Part shown: one piece after another, positions 43,918 to 57,744 of the stretch
Position numbering within the stretch: position 1 is the stretch's first letter
How the letters are laid out: each line of letters starts with the position of its first letter
From: Chaetomidium leptoderma
Lineage: Eukaryota > Ascomycota > Sordariomycetes > Sordariales > Chaetomiaceae
Assembly (NCBI GenBank): GCA_033296705.1
Contig: MU856966.1
Location: 1-64,000 of the forward strand
DNA length: 64,000 nucleotides
Direction of reading: 5' to 3'
Translations under genes and position numbers: made by a program
Notes under the pieces: generated by a model
Told to the model about the DNA's origin: nothing
The model's database searches: none
What the model saw: only the letters and a program-made list of their open reading frames with translations

Positions 43918-44713
43918 GGTTGGAAGTCAGTCCTTGGTGAGCGTGCGTGTTCGAGTTGGTGTCGATGAAATTTCGCGATGTACCGCGACGTCGTGGCTGG
44001 CCGGCGATTGTAGGGCGAAAACTGGTGGAGGGGTCGATAATTATTTTTCCCGTGAATGGTGATTTTCCGGTGGGGCGATTTGGGGCTTAGCGAATCCGGC
44101 GAGTGGTCTGGAAGCGCTGCTCCGCTCTCGCCACGGCAGTGACGACCTGGAGGTCAAAGCAGCACCGATGTGAAAGAAAAAGACGATGCTTTTGCGCAAG
44201 AGTGCCGGAAACGATGTATTCCCATCCACAGAGCGATGAAAGGAGTTGTTGTTGTCGAGTCCTTGTTGGTAACTCACCAGCCACAGTAGTCAGCTGATGT
44301 AGCACGTGCTCTGTATTACCAGTACGCGGCGATACATCCGTATTTCACAGCACTTCACGGTATGTATTTATCGGGGTGGTGATGGAAACGGGACTCTGCC
44401 GCTCTGCGCGCTAGCACCTTCGCGCCACCTGCTTCGCGAGAGAGCTCCGAGATTTTTTGTATCAACCATCAGCCAAGTGTTGGCATCATCACACCAGCAC
44501 CCCACAAAACGCGCGATCACCATTTCAATCTGTTAGGGGGTCGTTGCCATCATTGACTCGTTTATGGAGACGTTCTCCAAATTCATTCCTTCTTGACACC
44601 GGCACCGTTGCCAAGAGTGCAGCTGCATCGAGTACCCTCCGGCGTGACAACGCGACTCCCCGCCCCCATCTGGTGGTGAAGGCTCATCCGAGCTGTCAAT
44701 CAATTATCTCGGA
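43918..44713. promoter_or_regulatory. Divergent promoter region, eIF3c and PRP8
   Basis: 796 bp between divergent start codons of two essential genes. No coding sequence recognised. Confidence 0.55.
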
Positions 44714-47700
44714 ATGTCTTCGTTCCCGCCGCCGCCCCCTCCCCCGGGTTGGGGGCCTCCTCCTCCACCGCCAACCCCTCCCCCGCCGGGCCCTCCGTCG
44801 TCGCTTCCTCCCCCTCCTGCGATTCCGGCGCCACCGCCTCCCGGCTACCGTCCTCCGACTGATTCACAGATCGCCAAGTTCGCGCAGAAAAAGAAGGAAT
44901 GGCTTCGCACGCAGCGCAACCGGTTTGGCGAGAAGAGGAAGGGCGGCTTTGTGGAGACGCAAAAGGCCGACATGCCACCCGAGCATCTGCGGAAGATCGT
45001 CAAGGACATCGGGGATGTCTCCCAGAAGAAGTACACCAGCGACAAGCGTAGCTATCTTGGCGCCTTGAAGTTCATGCCGCACGCGGTCATGAAGCTGCTG
45101 GAGAACATGCCCATGCCGTGGGAATCGGCGCGGGAGGTCAAAGTCTTGTATCACGTCAACGGCTGTTTGACCCTCGTCAACGAGACACCTCGCGTCATCG
45201 AGCCTGTCTTCTTCGCGCAGTGGGCTACCATGTGGAGTACTATGCGCAAGGAGAAGAGAGATCGGAGGTTGTTCAAGCGCATGCGGTTCCCGCCGTTTGA
45301 TGACGAAGAACCCCCTCTGTCTTGGTCCGAAAATATCGAGGATGTTGAGCCGTTGGAGCCTATTCAGATGGACCTCGACGAGGAGGAAGAGGCAGCCGTC
45401 TACGAATGGTTCTACGACCACCAGCCCCTTCTCGACACGTCACACGTGAACGGGCCGAGCTACAAGAAATGGAATCTTACGCTCCCGCAGATGGCCAACC
45501 TGTACCGCCTGAGTCGGCCGTTGGTGTCTGATGTGGTCGACCAAAACTACTTCTACCTCTTCGAGCTGAAAAGCTTCCTCTCAGCCAAGGCTCTGAACGT
45601 GGCGTTGCCGGGTGGTCCTCGCTTTGAGCCGCTCTACAAGGACATCGACCCGAACGATGAAGACTTTGGCGAATTCAACGCCATGGACCGCATCATTTTC
45701 CGGAACCCCATCCGGACCGAGTGCCGTGTTTCTTACCCTTACCTCTACAACGCGCTGCCGCGGAGCGTGCATCTCTCCTGGCATTCTCACCCGCAGGTCG
45801 TTTACTCCAGAACCGAGGACCTCGATCTCCCTGCGTTCTACTTCGACACCAGCATCAACCCCATATCCTCTCGGGCTGTTGCCCCGAAGAACGTCACGGT
45901 GAGCCACGAGGATGAGCTCTTTGGCCAAGGCAACCTCGAGGAGCCAGAGGAGGAGGCGTTTGAGCTACCCGCAGCGGTCGAGCCCTTCCTCGCGGAAGAA
46001 GAGCTGTCTACCGAAGACACGGCGTCCGCCATTGAGCTGTGGTGGGCACCGTTCCCCTTTGACCGTCGGTCGGGGCGCATGGTGCGGGCTCAGGATGTAC
46101 CCCTTATCAAGCACTGGTACCTGGAGCACTGCCCGCCCAAACAGCCAGTCAAAGTTCGGGTCTCTTATCAGAAGCTCCTCAAGACCTACGTGCTCAACGA
46201 GCTGCACAAAAAGAGGCCCAAGTCGCTGCAGAAGCAGAATCTGCTCAAGACTCTGAAGCAGACAAAGTTCTTCCAACAGACGACCATCGATTGGGTGGAA
46301 GCTGGCCTCCAAGTCTGCCGCCAGGGTTTCAACATGCTTAATCTGTTGATCCATCGCAAGAACCTCACATACCTCCATCTCGATTACAACTTCAACCTGA
46401 AGCCCGTCAAGACGCTGACGACCAAGGAGCGGAAAAAGTCACGTTTCGGAAACGCATTCCATCTCATGCGAGAGATTCTGCGCCTGACCAAGCTCATCGT
46501 CGATGCCCAGGTGCAATACCGGCTAGGGAACATTGATGCTTTCCAGCTTGCTGATGGCATCCTCTACGCTCTCAACCATGTCGGGCAGCTAACGGGTATG
46601 TACCGGTACAAGTACAAGCTCATGCACCAGATCCGTTCGTGCAAGGATCTGAAGCACTTGATCTACTACCGATTCAACACCGATGCCGTCGGCAAAGGGC
46701 CAGGCTGTGGCTTCTGGGCGCCTGCTTGGAGAGTCTGGCTGTTTTTCATGCGGGGCATCATCCCCTTGCTCGAGCGCTGGCTAGGAAATCTTCTTTCGCG
46801 TCAGTTCGAGGGCCGCCACAGCAAGGGAGTGGCCAAGACTGTGACGAAGCAGCGTGTCGAGTCACACTTTGACTTGGAGTTGCGTGCCTCGGTCATGGCC
46901 GATTTGATGGATATGATGCCGGAAGGGATCAAGCAGAACAAGGTCAACACTGTGCTGCAGCATCTATCCGAGGCTTGGAGGTGCTGGAAGAGCAACATTC
47001 CCTGGAAGGTTCCTGGTTTGCCTGCCGCCATCGAGAACATCATTCTGAGATACGTCAAATCCAAGGCGGACTGGTGGATTTCGGTTGCCCACTACAACCG
47101 AGAGCGCATCCGACGAGGCGCTACCGTCGACAAGACTGTGGCCAAAAAGAATGTTGGGCGGCTCACCCGCATGTGGCTCAAGGCGGAACAGGAGAGACAG
47201 CACAACCACATGAAAGACGGCCCGTACGTCTCGTCCGAGGAAGCTGTCGCAATCTACACAACAACCGTCCATTGGCTCGAGTCACGGAAGTTTTCGCCCA
47301 TCCCCTTCCCAAGCGTCTCGTACAAACACGACACCAAGATCCTCATCTTGGCGCTGGAGCGGCTGCGCGAGTCCTACTCGACCAAGGGCAGGTTGAACCA
47401 GAGCCAGCGTGAAGAGCTTGCTCTGATCGAGCAGGCCTACGACAGCCCCGGGACCACCTTGGAGCGGATCAAGCGCTTCTTGCTCACACAGCGGGCTTTC
47501 AAAGAGGTTGGCATCGATATGAATGACAACTATAGCACCATCAATCCCGTCTATGACATCGAGCCCATCGAGAAGATCAGCGATGCATACCTCGACCAAT
47601 ACCTCTGGTACCAAGCCGATCAGCGCCACCTCTTCCCAGCTTGGATCAAGCCTTCGGATTCCGAAGTCCCGCCTCTTCTCGTCTATAAGTGGGCGCAGGG

Positions 47701-50700
47701 TATCAACAACCTCAACAAAGTGTGGGAAACGTCCAATGGCGAGTGCAATGTCATGATTGAGACGCAGCTGTCAAAGGTCTACGAGAAGATCGAGTTGACT
47801 CTCCTCAACTCGCTTTTGCGCCTGATCATGGACCACAACTTGGCCGACTACATCACCGCCAAGAACAACGTCACGTTGACCTACAAGGACATGAGCCACG
47901 TCAACAGCTACGGCATGATTCGCGGTCTTCAGTTCTCTGCCTTTGTTTTCCAGTACTATGGCTTGATTCTCGACCTTTTGCTTCTCGGTCCCCAGCGAGC
48001 GAGCGAAATAGCGGGCCCTCCGCAGAGTCCCAACGACTTCCTCCAGTTCCAGGATCGCGAGACAGAGACGAGGCATCCCATCCGGCTCTACACCAGGTAC
48101 ATTGACAGGATCTGGGTGTTCCTTCGCTTCACCGCCGATGATTCGAGAGACCTCATTCAGCGTTTTCTCACTGAACAGCCTGACCCCAACTTCGAGAATG
48201 TCATCGGTTACAAGAGCAAGAAGTGCTGGCCCAGAGACTCCCGCATGCGACTGATGAGACACGACGTCAACCTTGGGAGGGCCGTTTTCTGGGACCTCAA
48301 GAACCGGCTTCCGAGGTCCGTCACAACAATCGAGTGGGAAGACACGTTCGCCAGCGTTTACAGCAAGGACAACCCCAATCTTCTGTTCGCCATGTGCGGT
48401 TTTGAGGTGCGCGTCCTGCCCAAGATTCGCAACCAGAATGACGAGTTTCCAGTCAAGGATAGCGTCTGGTCGCTTGTGGACAACACAACCAAGGAACGGA
48501 CGGCACATGCCTTCCTCCAGGTGACCGAGGAGGACATTCAGAAGTTCAACAATCGTATCCGCCAGATTCTGATGTCGTCCGGTTCTACAACCTTCACCAA
48601 GATTGCCAACAAGTGGAACACGGCTCTGATCGCTTTGTTCACATACTACCGCGAAGCCGCAGTCTCGACAGTCAACTTGCTTGATACCATCGTCAAGTGC
48701 GAGACCAAGATTCAAACGCGAGTCAAGATCGGCTTGAACTCCAAGATGCCCTCGCGTTTCCCGCCGGCCGTCTTCTACACGCCGAAGGAACTCGGCGGAC
48801 TGGGCATGATTTCGGGCTCTCACATCTTGATTCCGGCAAGTGACAAACGCTGGTCCAAGCAGACTGATGTCGGTGTCACACATTACCGCGCGGGCATGTC
48901 CCACGACGAGGAGACGTTGATACCGAACATCTTCCGCTACATCATCCCATGGGAGGCCGAATTCATCGATTCGCAGCGCGTGTGGACAGAGTATTCGCAG
49001 AAGCGCCTCGAAGCAAACCAGCAAAACAGAAGACTCACCCTGGAGGATTTGGAGGACAGCTGGGATCGTGGATTGCCCCGCATCAACACCCTGTTCCAAA
49101 AGGATCGCAGCACTTTGAGCTTCGACAAGGGCTTCCGCACCCGGGCGGAGTTCAAGCTTTACCAGCTCATGAAGAGCAACCCGTTCTGGTGGACAAGCCA
49201 AAGACACGATGGCAAGCTGTGGAATCTCAACGCCTACCGTACCGATGTCATCCAGGCACTGGGTGGTGTTGAAACCATCCTTGAGCACACCCTCTTCAAG
49301 GCTACGGGCTTCCCGTCTTGGGAAGGGCTCTTCTGGGAAAGGGCCTCGGGCTTCGAACAGGTTAGTTATTTTTTCCCCACCCCTTCCCTATTTTCGATCA
49401 GTCATTCTTTCCTCCGCCCCCCGTCCCTCCTATGACAGATGCCTTTTTCCTCCCGAGGACCCCTAAAAGCCTCAAAAGTGACGAGCATGACTAACATTGG
49501 TTCACAGTCCATGCAATTCAAAAAATTGACCAACGCCCAACGGTCCGGTTTGAACCAAATTCCAAACCGGCGCTTCACCCTCTGGTGGTCCCCGACGATC
49601 AACAGAGCAAACGTGTACGTCGGTTTCCAGGTGCAGCTTGATCTCACTGGTATCTTCCTGCACGGCAAGATCCCCACGTTGAAGATTTCACTCATCCAAA
49701 TCTTCCGTGCGCATTTGTGGCAGAAGATCCACGAATCCGTTGTCATGGATCTTTGCCAGGTCTTTGACCGCGAGCTGGAGGCCCTGAGCATCGAGTCGGT
49801 GCAAAAGGAGACTATCCACCCCAGAAAGTCGTACAAGATGAACAGCTCCTGCGCGGATATCCAACTGTTCGCAAGCCACAAGTGGAACGTCACTCGGCCC
49901 TCACTACTCTTCGACAACAAGGATGTGATCGAGTCAACCACGACGAGCAAGTTCTGGATCGACGTGCAACTTCGCTATGGCGATTACGACTCTCACGACA
50001 TTGAGAGATATGTCAGAGCGAAATACCTCGACTACACAACCGACAGCATGAGTCTGTACCCGTCTCCAACGGGTCTGATGATCGGGATTGACCTTGCGTA
50101 CAATCTCTACTCGGCCTATGGGCAGTATTTCCCCGGCTTGAAGACGCTGGTCCAGCAGGCCATGACCAAGGTCATGAAGGAAAACCCTGCGCTCTACGTG
50201 CTGCGCGAGCGCATTCGCAAGGGTCTGCAGCTTTACGCGTCCGAGAGCAACCAGGAGTTTCTGAACTCCCAAAATTACTCGGAATTGTTCAGCAATCAGA
50301 CGCAGCTCTTCATCGATGACACCAATGTCTACCGGGTCACAATCCACAAAACGTTTGAAGGCAACCTGACGACAAAGCCGATCAACGGAGCCATCTTCAT
50401 CTTCAACCCCCGGACAGGCCAGCTCTTCCTCAAGATCATCCACACGAGCGTTTGGGCTGGGCAGAAGCGTCTTGGTCAGCTAGCAAAGTGGAAAACGGCC
50501 GAAGAAGTTGCAGCCTTGATCAGGTCACTGCCGGTCGAAGAGCAGCCGAAGCAGCTCATTGTCACGCGCAAGGGCCTCCTTGATCCCCTCGAGGTCAATC
50601 TCTTGGATTTCCCCAACATCTCTATCCGTGCCTCGGAGCTTCAGCTGCCATTCCAGGCCGCCATGAAGGTTGAAAAACTGGGCGACATGATTCTGCGCGC

Positions 50701-51985
50701 CACTGAGCCCCAGATGGTGCTCTTCAACCTCTACGACGAGTGGCTGAAGAGTATCTCGTCATATACGGCATTCTCTCGCCTGGTCCTCATTCTGAGAGCC
50801 CTGCATGTCAACCAGGACAAGACAAAGCTCATCCTCCGGCCGGACAAGACTGTGATCACGCAAGACCACCACATCTGGCCAACTCTCGCGGACGACGACT
50901 GGATCAAGGTTGAAATGCAGATGCGAGACTTGATCCTCAATGACTACGGCAAGAAGAACAACGTGAATGTGTCGAGTCTGACCACCAGCGAAGTTCGAGA
51001 CATCATCCTGGGTATGGAGATCTCGGCGCCTTCTTTGCAGAGACAGCAGGCTGCCGAGATTGAGAAGCAGCAGCAAGAGCAGCAGCAGCTCACGGCTGTC
51101 ACGACCAAGACCCAGAACGTACACGGTGAGGAGATCATCGTCACCACGACGTCGCAGTTCGAGCAGCAGACGTTCGCGTCCAAGACGGAGTGGCGCACAC
51201 GGGCCATCGCCACGTCCAACCTTCGCACAAGGGCCAACAACATGTATGTGGCTCCGGTCGACAACGACGTGGACGAGGTCACGTACGTGATGCCGAAGAA
51301 CATCCTCAAGAAGTTCATCACGATTGCGGACCTCCGGGTGCAGGTGGCTGGCTATCTCTATGGAGCTTCACCGGCCGACAATGACCAGGTCAAGGAGATC
51401 AAGTGCATCGTCATGGTGCCGCAGCTCGGCGGTCTGCGTAATGTTCAACTGCCGCAGCACCTTCCCCAGCACGACCTGCTCAAGGGCATGGAGCCTCTCG
51501 GCATAATGCACACCATGTCGGGCAACGAACTCCCCTACATGTCTGCGATGGACGTCACGAGCCATGCCAGACTAGTCGACGCTCACCCTACTTGGAACGA
51601 GCAAAAGACATTGACGGTCGCCGTGTCGTTCACCCCTGGAAGCGTATCTCTCTCCGCCTGGGCGCTGACTCCGCAGGGCTACAAATGGGGTGCCGAGAAC
51701 AAGGACGTGGGCAGCGACCAGCCTCAGGGATTCTCCACGGCGATGGGCGAAAGGCGACAGCTGCTGCTCAGCGACAAGTTCAGGGGTTTCTTCCTGGTTC
51801 CCGACACTGGCAAATGGAACTACAGTTTCATGGGCAGCGCTTTTGGCGGCTTGGAGAAGAAGGCCATACACGTGAAGCTGGACACTCCCATGCCATTTTA
51901 CAGCGACCAGCACCGTCCCATCCACTTCTCCAGCTTCAATGAATTGGAGGATATTTGGGTTGACAGGCAGGATAACTTTGCATAA
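44714..51985 (+). CDS. PRP8: Pre-mRNA-splicing factor Prp8 (U5 snRNP)
   Basis: Two exons (44714-49360, 49508-51985) encode 2374 aa, the expected size. A Pro-rich N-terminus (MSSFPPPPPPPGW) is followed by the conserved body: EWLRTQRNRFGEKRK, LRKIVKDIGDVSQKKY, and the reverse-transcriptase-like core containing WRVWLFFMRGIIPLLERWLGNL. NQTQLFIDDTNVYRVTIHK and FNPRTGQLFLKIIHTSVWAGQKRLGQ lie in the RNase-H-like domain. YVMPKNILKKFITIADLRVQVAGYLYG (near residue 2140) opens the Jab1/MPN domain that controls the Brr2 helicase; it ends HRPIHFSSFNELED. Prp8 forms the active-site cavity of the spliceosome. The single 147-nt intron has GTTAGT, ACTAAC and CACAG. No intein is present, unlike some fungal PRP8 genes. 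Confidence 0.98.
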
Positions 51986-54900
51986 GCAGGGGGCTGACGG
52001 GGAATGGAAGGGGGGGGGGGATTGGTTGTTAGGAAGCAAGACAGAAATCGAAAGCGGTTGGATGGCGGCGGCGAACGAGTATCAAACGGGCGAGAGTCGC
52101 ATTCGGGAACAATATCAAGATTGTTTGATCGGCTCTCCAGGACTCTGGTTGGCGGTTCATTCAGGTCGGGGTGGGAGAGGGCAAACAAGAGAGGAGTGTG
52201 TGCTGCGTTTCTTGGGGCGTTTTCGCACGCGTGGTTGGGCGTGTTTCGTGTATTTTGGTCAGAAAATGGCATACTGTAACAACTCTGTTGGCTGTGCATG
52301 GTGGTGTAGTTAGTTCGTAGTCAAGGATGGAAATAATGATCAGGTGTTTCGAAGGACTGATTGTGGCTCAGCACGAGTGTGTGTCAGTCAACTTCGCCAG
52401 CCCCCCCCTTGCGAAAGAACTTTGGTTGAGCGGCTCTCAAACCAGCCGAGTGGTGCTCGCATCTTGCGGGACGAGGACGATCGCACACGGGAGCAACCAA
52501 CGAGTTGGGAACCGAGCCGAAGGGCGGACGGACATGCCGTCAGGGCTGATTCAGCAGTCGCTTGTGATGGGCGCAAGAGATTACGCTTAATGCGTTCATG
52601 CGCGCTCAAGATAGATCACGACAGTTTCCTATTCTAGAGGGAGAGGAGGGGGTTTGGTGGAGGAATTAAGCTCGTGGCGGAGCGGATATCCCGCCACAGG
52701 GGGGAGAGAGCCCTGGCTTGTCGCAAAAGCTTCGATTTTGGTTTCCATGCATTGACGTCTGCCACCTGATGGCGCATGCCAAGGCCCCCTTGCAGGGGAA
52801 ATCTCCGATCGAAATCTTGGGCCAACCTCAGGTCTTCAAGGAGAAAATAATACCCTGGTCGGTTTGTTTTCCGGCCTTTTCTCTCTCTCTCCTCTGCTGT
52901 TTGCATGATTTTTAGCCCCCACTTATTAACATCAGTCCTAGTGTTGAAGGTATGTACAGAAGCAAGAGGAACTGGAAGCAACACGAGCTGGGACGACCAT
53001 TCGATTCGAGTTGGACGTTGGGCATTTGTTGACGAGGATAGTTACCTGGTACATACCAGGTACGTAGTTAGTAGATGCCCCGCCACAAGGGGGGACGTTA
53101 GCCGCCTCCGCCGTTGGAGCTTTGACCGACAGTTCACAGCCTTGGGAGCGGACAGGATCAAGGACGCCCTCGTCAGAATGTGGGGTTGGGGTGTTCGTGT
53201 CGTTTTCTCTCGGGGCCTATCGCCTTGGCGCAGCGGCCAGTCCGATCCGGACGGGGTCGGCGAGGCTCCACCGCCGCCCGGCCGAGTCAAACGCTGATCA
53301 GGAGCTGGGCCGAACTCCGGAGCGAAGCACGGGGTCGTTAGTTAGGACCTGATTAATCGCCAGAAAATTCCTCCTGCAGCTCCGGTTGCATTCTCTTCCA
53401 TTCCTGGGATCCCGTGAGGTGGCCGCTCTAAAACCGAGTTGAGTGGCAGCCGACTGCCCCAGGTCGTCGTCGTCCTCTTTCGCGGCCACAATCAACAAAG
53501 GTCATGCTCAACCCCTCCACCTCCACGGCCTCCGCGTCTGTTGAACCATGTGTGCGATCGGATTATTGTTTGCAGGGGCTGCTACCCTAACTAGCGGGGA
53601 TTCGGAGTGGGCCGTCGGCGGGTGATCTGAGACCTGTTTTGGAAGGAACCTTGCAGCTACCCGTATCCGTAGCGTAACCACGTCCCCTTTCGATCAACGC
53701 CTTGCTTCCCGTTTCGCGTTGGTCTCCTCGCCAAAAAAAGAACATGCTCTCTCTGCGGCAGGTTGGCCGGGCCGTCGAGGGGCCGTTGAGGGGCCGATCC
53801 GAGGACATGTTCTTCTTCTGTATTCCTTCCATCCATCCGACCTCCGCAACTGTCTCCCTCCGATCAGCGAGCCGCCACAGACACGGCGTCAAAACGCGTG
53901 TTCCTCACGTTACACCCGCTCGAGCCCGACACTTCCAAACCCCCAAAACGATCGCCGACTTTGAGGTTCAGCTCGAGGCTCGCGGCCCTTGTACCCTGGT
54001 CCTAGGTCCGAAGTTAGCTGCAGCTTTCTAGAAGGCCGATATGACATCAATTTCGTCATTCCGCGGAGCATAAAACAGCTTTTAATTGCAAGGTTAGAAT
54101 GAAACGCTTTTTCTTCATGCGAAGCACGGCCACAACCTCCGCCGCCACACGCGTTGTCGCGCTTTTGCAGCAAACCCCGGTCGCCAAGCATCGCCCACTC
54201 CGGGGGTCGCTGCGACCTCCCTCTCGATCTCTCGTCGTCTCTCAGCGGGAGGGTTTGATGAAATGGCCGTTGTATGGGTGTGCTGTCCACAGTACCTACC
54301 TGCCTTCTCCGCATTACCGCGATGTTGCCAGTTCGCTAACTTGGCCAAGTGACCGGGGCCGTCCCCGCAGCATTGAGAGGCAATCTTGGAGCTCCCGAGA
54401 TTAAGCCTCTTCGAGCCAGCCTCCCGCTCCAGCCCTGTTGACGGAAGGCTGCCCAGCTCAAGCCCTCACCTGCGGGGCAGTCTGGCCGATTGGCATTGAC
54501 ATTGCCCATGCCAGTAATGAATGTACCTGTCAACGTCAACAGCACATTCTCTTCCCGTGTCCTGTGCCGTTACTCGAGATCGGACGACCAGGACTCAAGG
54601 TCCCTTGGCGACTCCCAACTCGGCGCCTCAGCTCTGAGAACAACGACGAACAAGGTACCCATGGGAACCCGTCTCGGTCCCCACCATTCGTGTCTGAGGC
54701 TGTCGATTGCTGGTGCCTGTTCTTTCTCGACCGGGGAAAACCTTCCTGCGGTCACCACGGGAGTCTGGCGCCAGTGTCCGACGCGGCGACCGCAACACCT
54801 AAAGGACGCCATCGAGCTGTCACGTCATACCAGCGGTCCCAACACAGGCCGGCCCAGTTGTTGTTTAGCTTCCCTTCTGCCCGCCGTCGTCCCAGCCCCA

Positions 54901-56646
54901 CTGCCAGCTGTTGCTTGGGAGAAAGTCAGAAGAGCTTCATGGCGGCCAAGCCGGTGCTCGGCTTGAGGGGGTGGGTTGCATCCAGCAGCCTCCCACTCTG
55001 GACATGGGCCCGCCTGGTATTGCCTGTTAGGTGTTCTCCCCTGTTCGGCAATCTGGCAGCTAATCATGTCAACCCTCTCTGGTCGTTGCCCTATGAGGAG
55101 CCAGGGCATCGGTCTCTTTTCGTCCCTGGTATAGCCCACCCCGGCTCTGCTATAGCTTCTTTCGGACGCAACGGCCAAAATTCTCAGCCAGTTATCCGCC
55201 TGCCGCCCACATCGCTCCAACACCCAACAGGCTCTCGAGCAAGGTTCTCACAGTGGTACGCTCTGGCACGTCTGGGTACATCCCGAGCAGAATGTGTGTG
55301 TGTGTGTGTGCGCCTGGCCCCACCGGGTCTCCCACACACCCACCATGTTGCGTCAACAGCTGCCACTACAGAGCGGTATTCTCGCACCGTTTTTTTCTCA
55401 CCGTGAGTACTTACATCATGGCCAGTGTGCTAGTCCGACTCCTTCCGGTCTGTGCAAGTCAGTTCGCCCGCCGCGGCGCTGAGGCGCTCTCGCCATTGAC
55501 CAGCCCCGTTCTTCCTCAGATCCTCCTCGCCTCACCCACAGGAGGGTGATAACAGGTGTCGTTCCCAAGTTTAGCCGTGAGGCAAGTGCCGCGGCTGCAT
55601 TGTAAGGGCTAGGCGCTGGCAGCAACCCCCAAAACTTGCCTGTCGTCATGCTTCTTCTCCAGCTGCATGGTAAGGGCTTGTTTCACATTTTATTCTCCAT
55701 TCGGCGGAACGTTTTGTATCCTTCCATGCATTTTCTAGGCGATGTCTGTCTTTTAGACCATTTGGCCTGTCCAACTCTTTTTCTCTTTTCGGTTAATCCG
55801 TCCGGGGTTCTCTCGGATTTGATGATTTTCACGACCATCAACCACCCCCCCCCTGGTTACTGGGGCTGTCATGGCGCCCCCCCCCCTTCCCTGTTGCATC
55901 ATTACTAGGGCAGGGCTGGGCCCCTGTTTCTATATCCGGCACCCAGTCCATGGCATAAGATCCTCAAATTATGCTACCGTCATCGTTGGTCAAGGTGACT
56001 TGAATCCCGCCACTGCTCAGGAACCATATTTTGTCTCGTGCTTGGCAATCTCTTACGTGCTTTAACTTGGACGGGAACTGGTGCCGCAGGTATTAAACCT
56101 ACTCACACCCCTCAAGTCCCGAGAACCTGACTCTCCTCGTCTTGTTCGATGGTACATACCAAATATCAGAAGGTATAATATCACATATACTCGCTGCCGG
56201 TTACTCAATAGCTCCCCATTCCTGCTTGCATCTTTGCCAAACAGTGCTCAACGGAGTGGAGTAACAAGAGCCTCGTCCCAACGACCCCCGCCGGATCCTG
56301 TCCACCGAGTCCAGACACCAGTACCGAGGGGAACGGAAGCCACACGCGCGCATGTTATCACAAGCAATGAGCTGCTGAGGAGGGTCCACCAAGGTTACAG
56401 CCGCCCCCTCCGAGCCAAACCCTTTAATCGCCGCACTCGCACAAGATCCGCCTCGTCGACACCACATGCGCTCTGCCTTCCATCGAGCGCCATCCGCTAC
56501 CCAACACAGGCCGCCGGCAGTTCTCCGGTCGACCAAAGGTACCGAGGGAAGGCCTATTGGACCTCCCAAACTCGGGCCAAGTAACGCTGCCTCTGCCAAC
56601 GTAGCCCCACGCGTGGGCTCGATCCCGACAAATTATTTCGATTCAG
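51986..56646. other. Large gene-poor region upstream of the Myb-like gene
   Basis: About 4.7 kb without a supported protein gene. Open frames up to 322 codons (54438-55406) are Cys/Pro/Ser-rich and lack family-like order. Contains a (GT)n run near 55293-55309 and a 9-bp inverted repeat at 53738-53746/53806-53814. The right end (about 56430-56580) reads openly in the frame that would join the Myb gene across an intron 56581-56646, so upstream exons of that gene probably lie here. Confidence 0.5.
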
Positions 56647-57744
56647 AGTCCGGCGACCAGCCAGAGCGGCTCGCTCTGGCGGAACCCATGTATCGGAGGC
56701 ACGCTGGCGGGCAACTACCGTGTGGGACCAGATTACAATGTCGACTATGGGCCGCAAGAGTCGCATTCGGGCGAGCAGAGCCAGGCTCCGCACCCTTATG
56801 ATGCGCACCACCATCGGGCCTCGCTTCAGCATGGCGGGCCGTCCCCCCTCCACGAGCCGCCTCCCCATCAATCCCACCACGGCTTGCCGCAGCATTACAC
56901 CGCCGCTCACCATCCTCATCCTCATCCGATCCTCACCGACCCAGCGCACTTGGCCGGCCACCCGTCGGCCCGGCACATGGGGCATCCGGGACCGTCGCAC
57001 TATGGCGCCGGCCCCTCGCCCCATGCTGTCGTGGCGCCCCTCTACCCTTCTCTAACCCCAACACACGGGCACACTGCGGGGGTGAAGCGGCCACGGCCCG
57101 ACGATCTCGACCTCACCGTCCCTGGCATGCCCGACCTCGAGCACAGCGACCTAGAGTCGATGCAGCAGACACCCATGGGCGCCGCTTACGCACAAGCGAC
57201 CTCCGCCCCGCCGACACACCATCACCATCGACTGCCGGATACGGGGCCGCCAAGCAAGCTCATGCGACGGGATGGGGAGAGCAGCGGAGCCGCCGGGGCT
57301 CCGAGCATGGTTGGGCAAACCGGGATGCCACTGCCAGCTCCGCGGCCGAGAGGGCCCAAGCTGAAGTTCACACCGGAGGACGACCAGCTCCTGATCGATC
57401 TCAAGGAGAACAAGAACCTGACATGGAAACAAATCGCCGACTTTTTTCCGGGGCGGTCAAGCGGGACGCTCCAGGTGCGCTACTGTACGAAACTCAAGGC
57501 AAAAACGACCCAGTGGACAGACGAAACGGTTAGTCTCCCTTCTGCGGCGCGGGACGCCAGATCAGCTCCAAGCGGCTGTCAGAGACTAACGGGCATGATA
57601 ATATTATAGGACCAGAAGCTCAAAACCGCACTCCAAGACTATGAGAACGAAAAGTGGCGTATCATTGCCAACAAGGTCGGCACAGGCTTTACGCCGATAG
57701 CCTGCCGTGAGAGAGTGGCCCAACTGTCGGGCGAGAACTTATAG
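56647..57744 (+). CDS. Myb/SANT-like DNA-binding protein (5' end unresolved)
   Basis: Two exons are clear: 56647-57528 and 57610-57744, joined in phase 0 (GTTAGT donor, ATTATAG acceptor). The N-terminal 200 residues are His/Pro-rich (PHPYDAHHHRASL, HHPHPHP) with a KRPRPDD nuclear-localisation-like motif. LKFTPEDDQLLIDLKENKNLTWKQIADFFPGRSSGTLQVRYCTKLK is a Myb-type repeat with its three spaced aromatic or hydrophobic anchors. The second repeat-like segment, DQKLKTALQDYENEKWRIIANKVG, spans the last exon. It probably binds DNA as a transcription factor. No ATG occurs in frame before 56647 within this exon; an acceptor TTCGATTCAG at 56637-56646 and a possible donor GTAACG at 56581 point to at least one upstream exon. 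About 5 kb of non-coding DNA flanks each side. Confidence 0.8.

Noticed and set aside
47771..49288. 505-codon minus-strand open frame
   Set aside because: Antisense to highly conserved PRP8 coding sequence; long shadow frames are common opposite biased codons.
44714..51985. Intein in PRP8
   Set aside because: Some fungi carry one, but the protein length and continuous conserved body leave no room for it here.
54438..55406. 322-codon plus-strand open frame
   Set aside because: Low-complexity Cys/Ser/Pro composition, a VCVCVC run from a GT microsatellite, and no family-like order.
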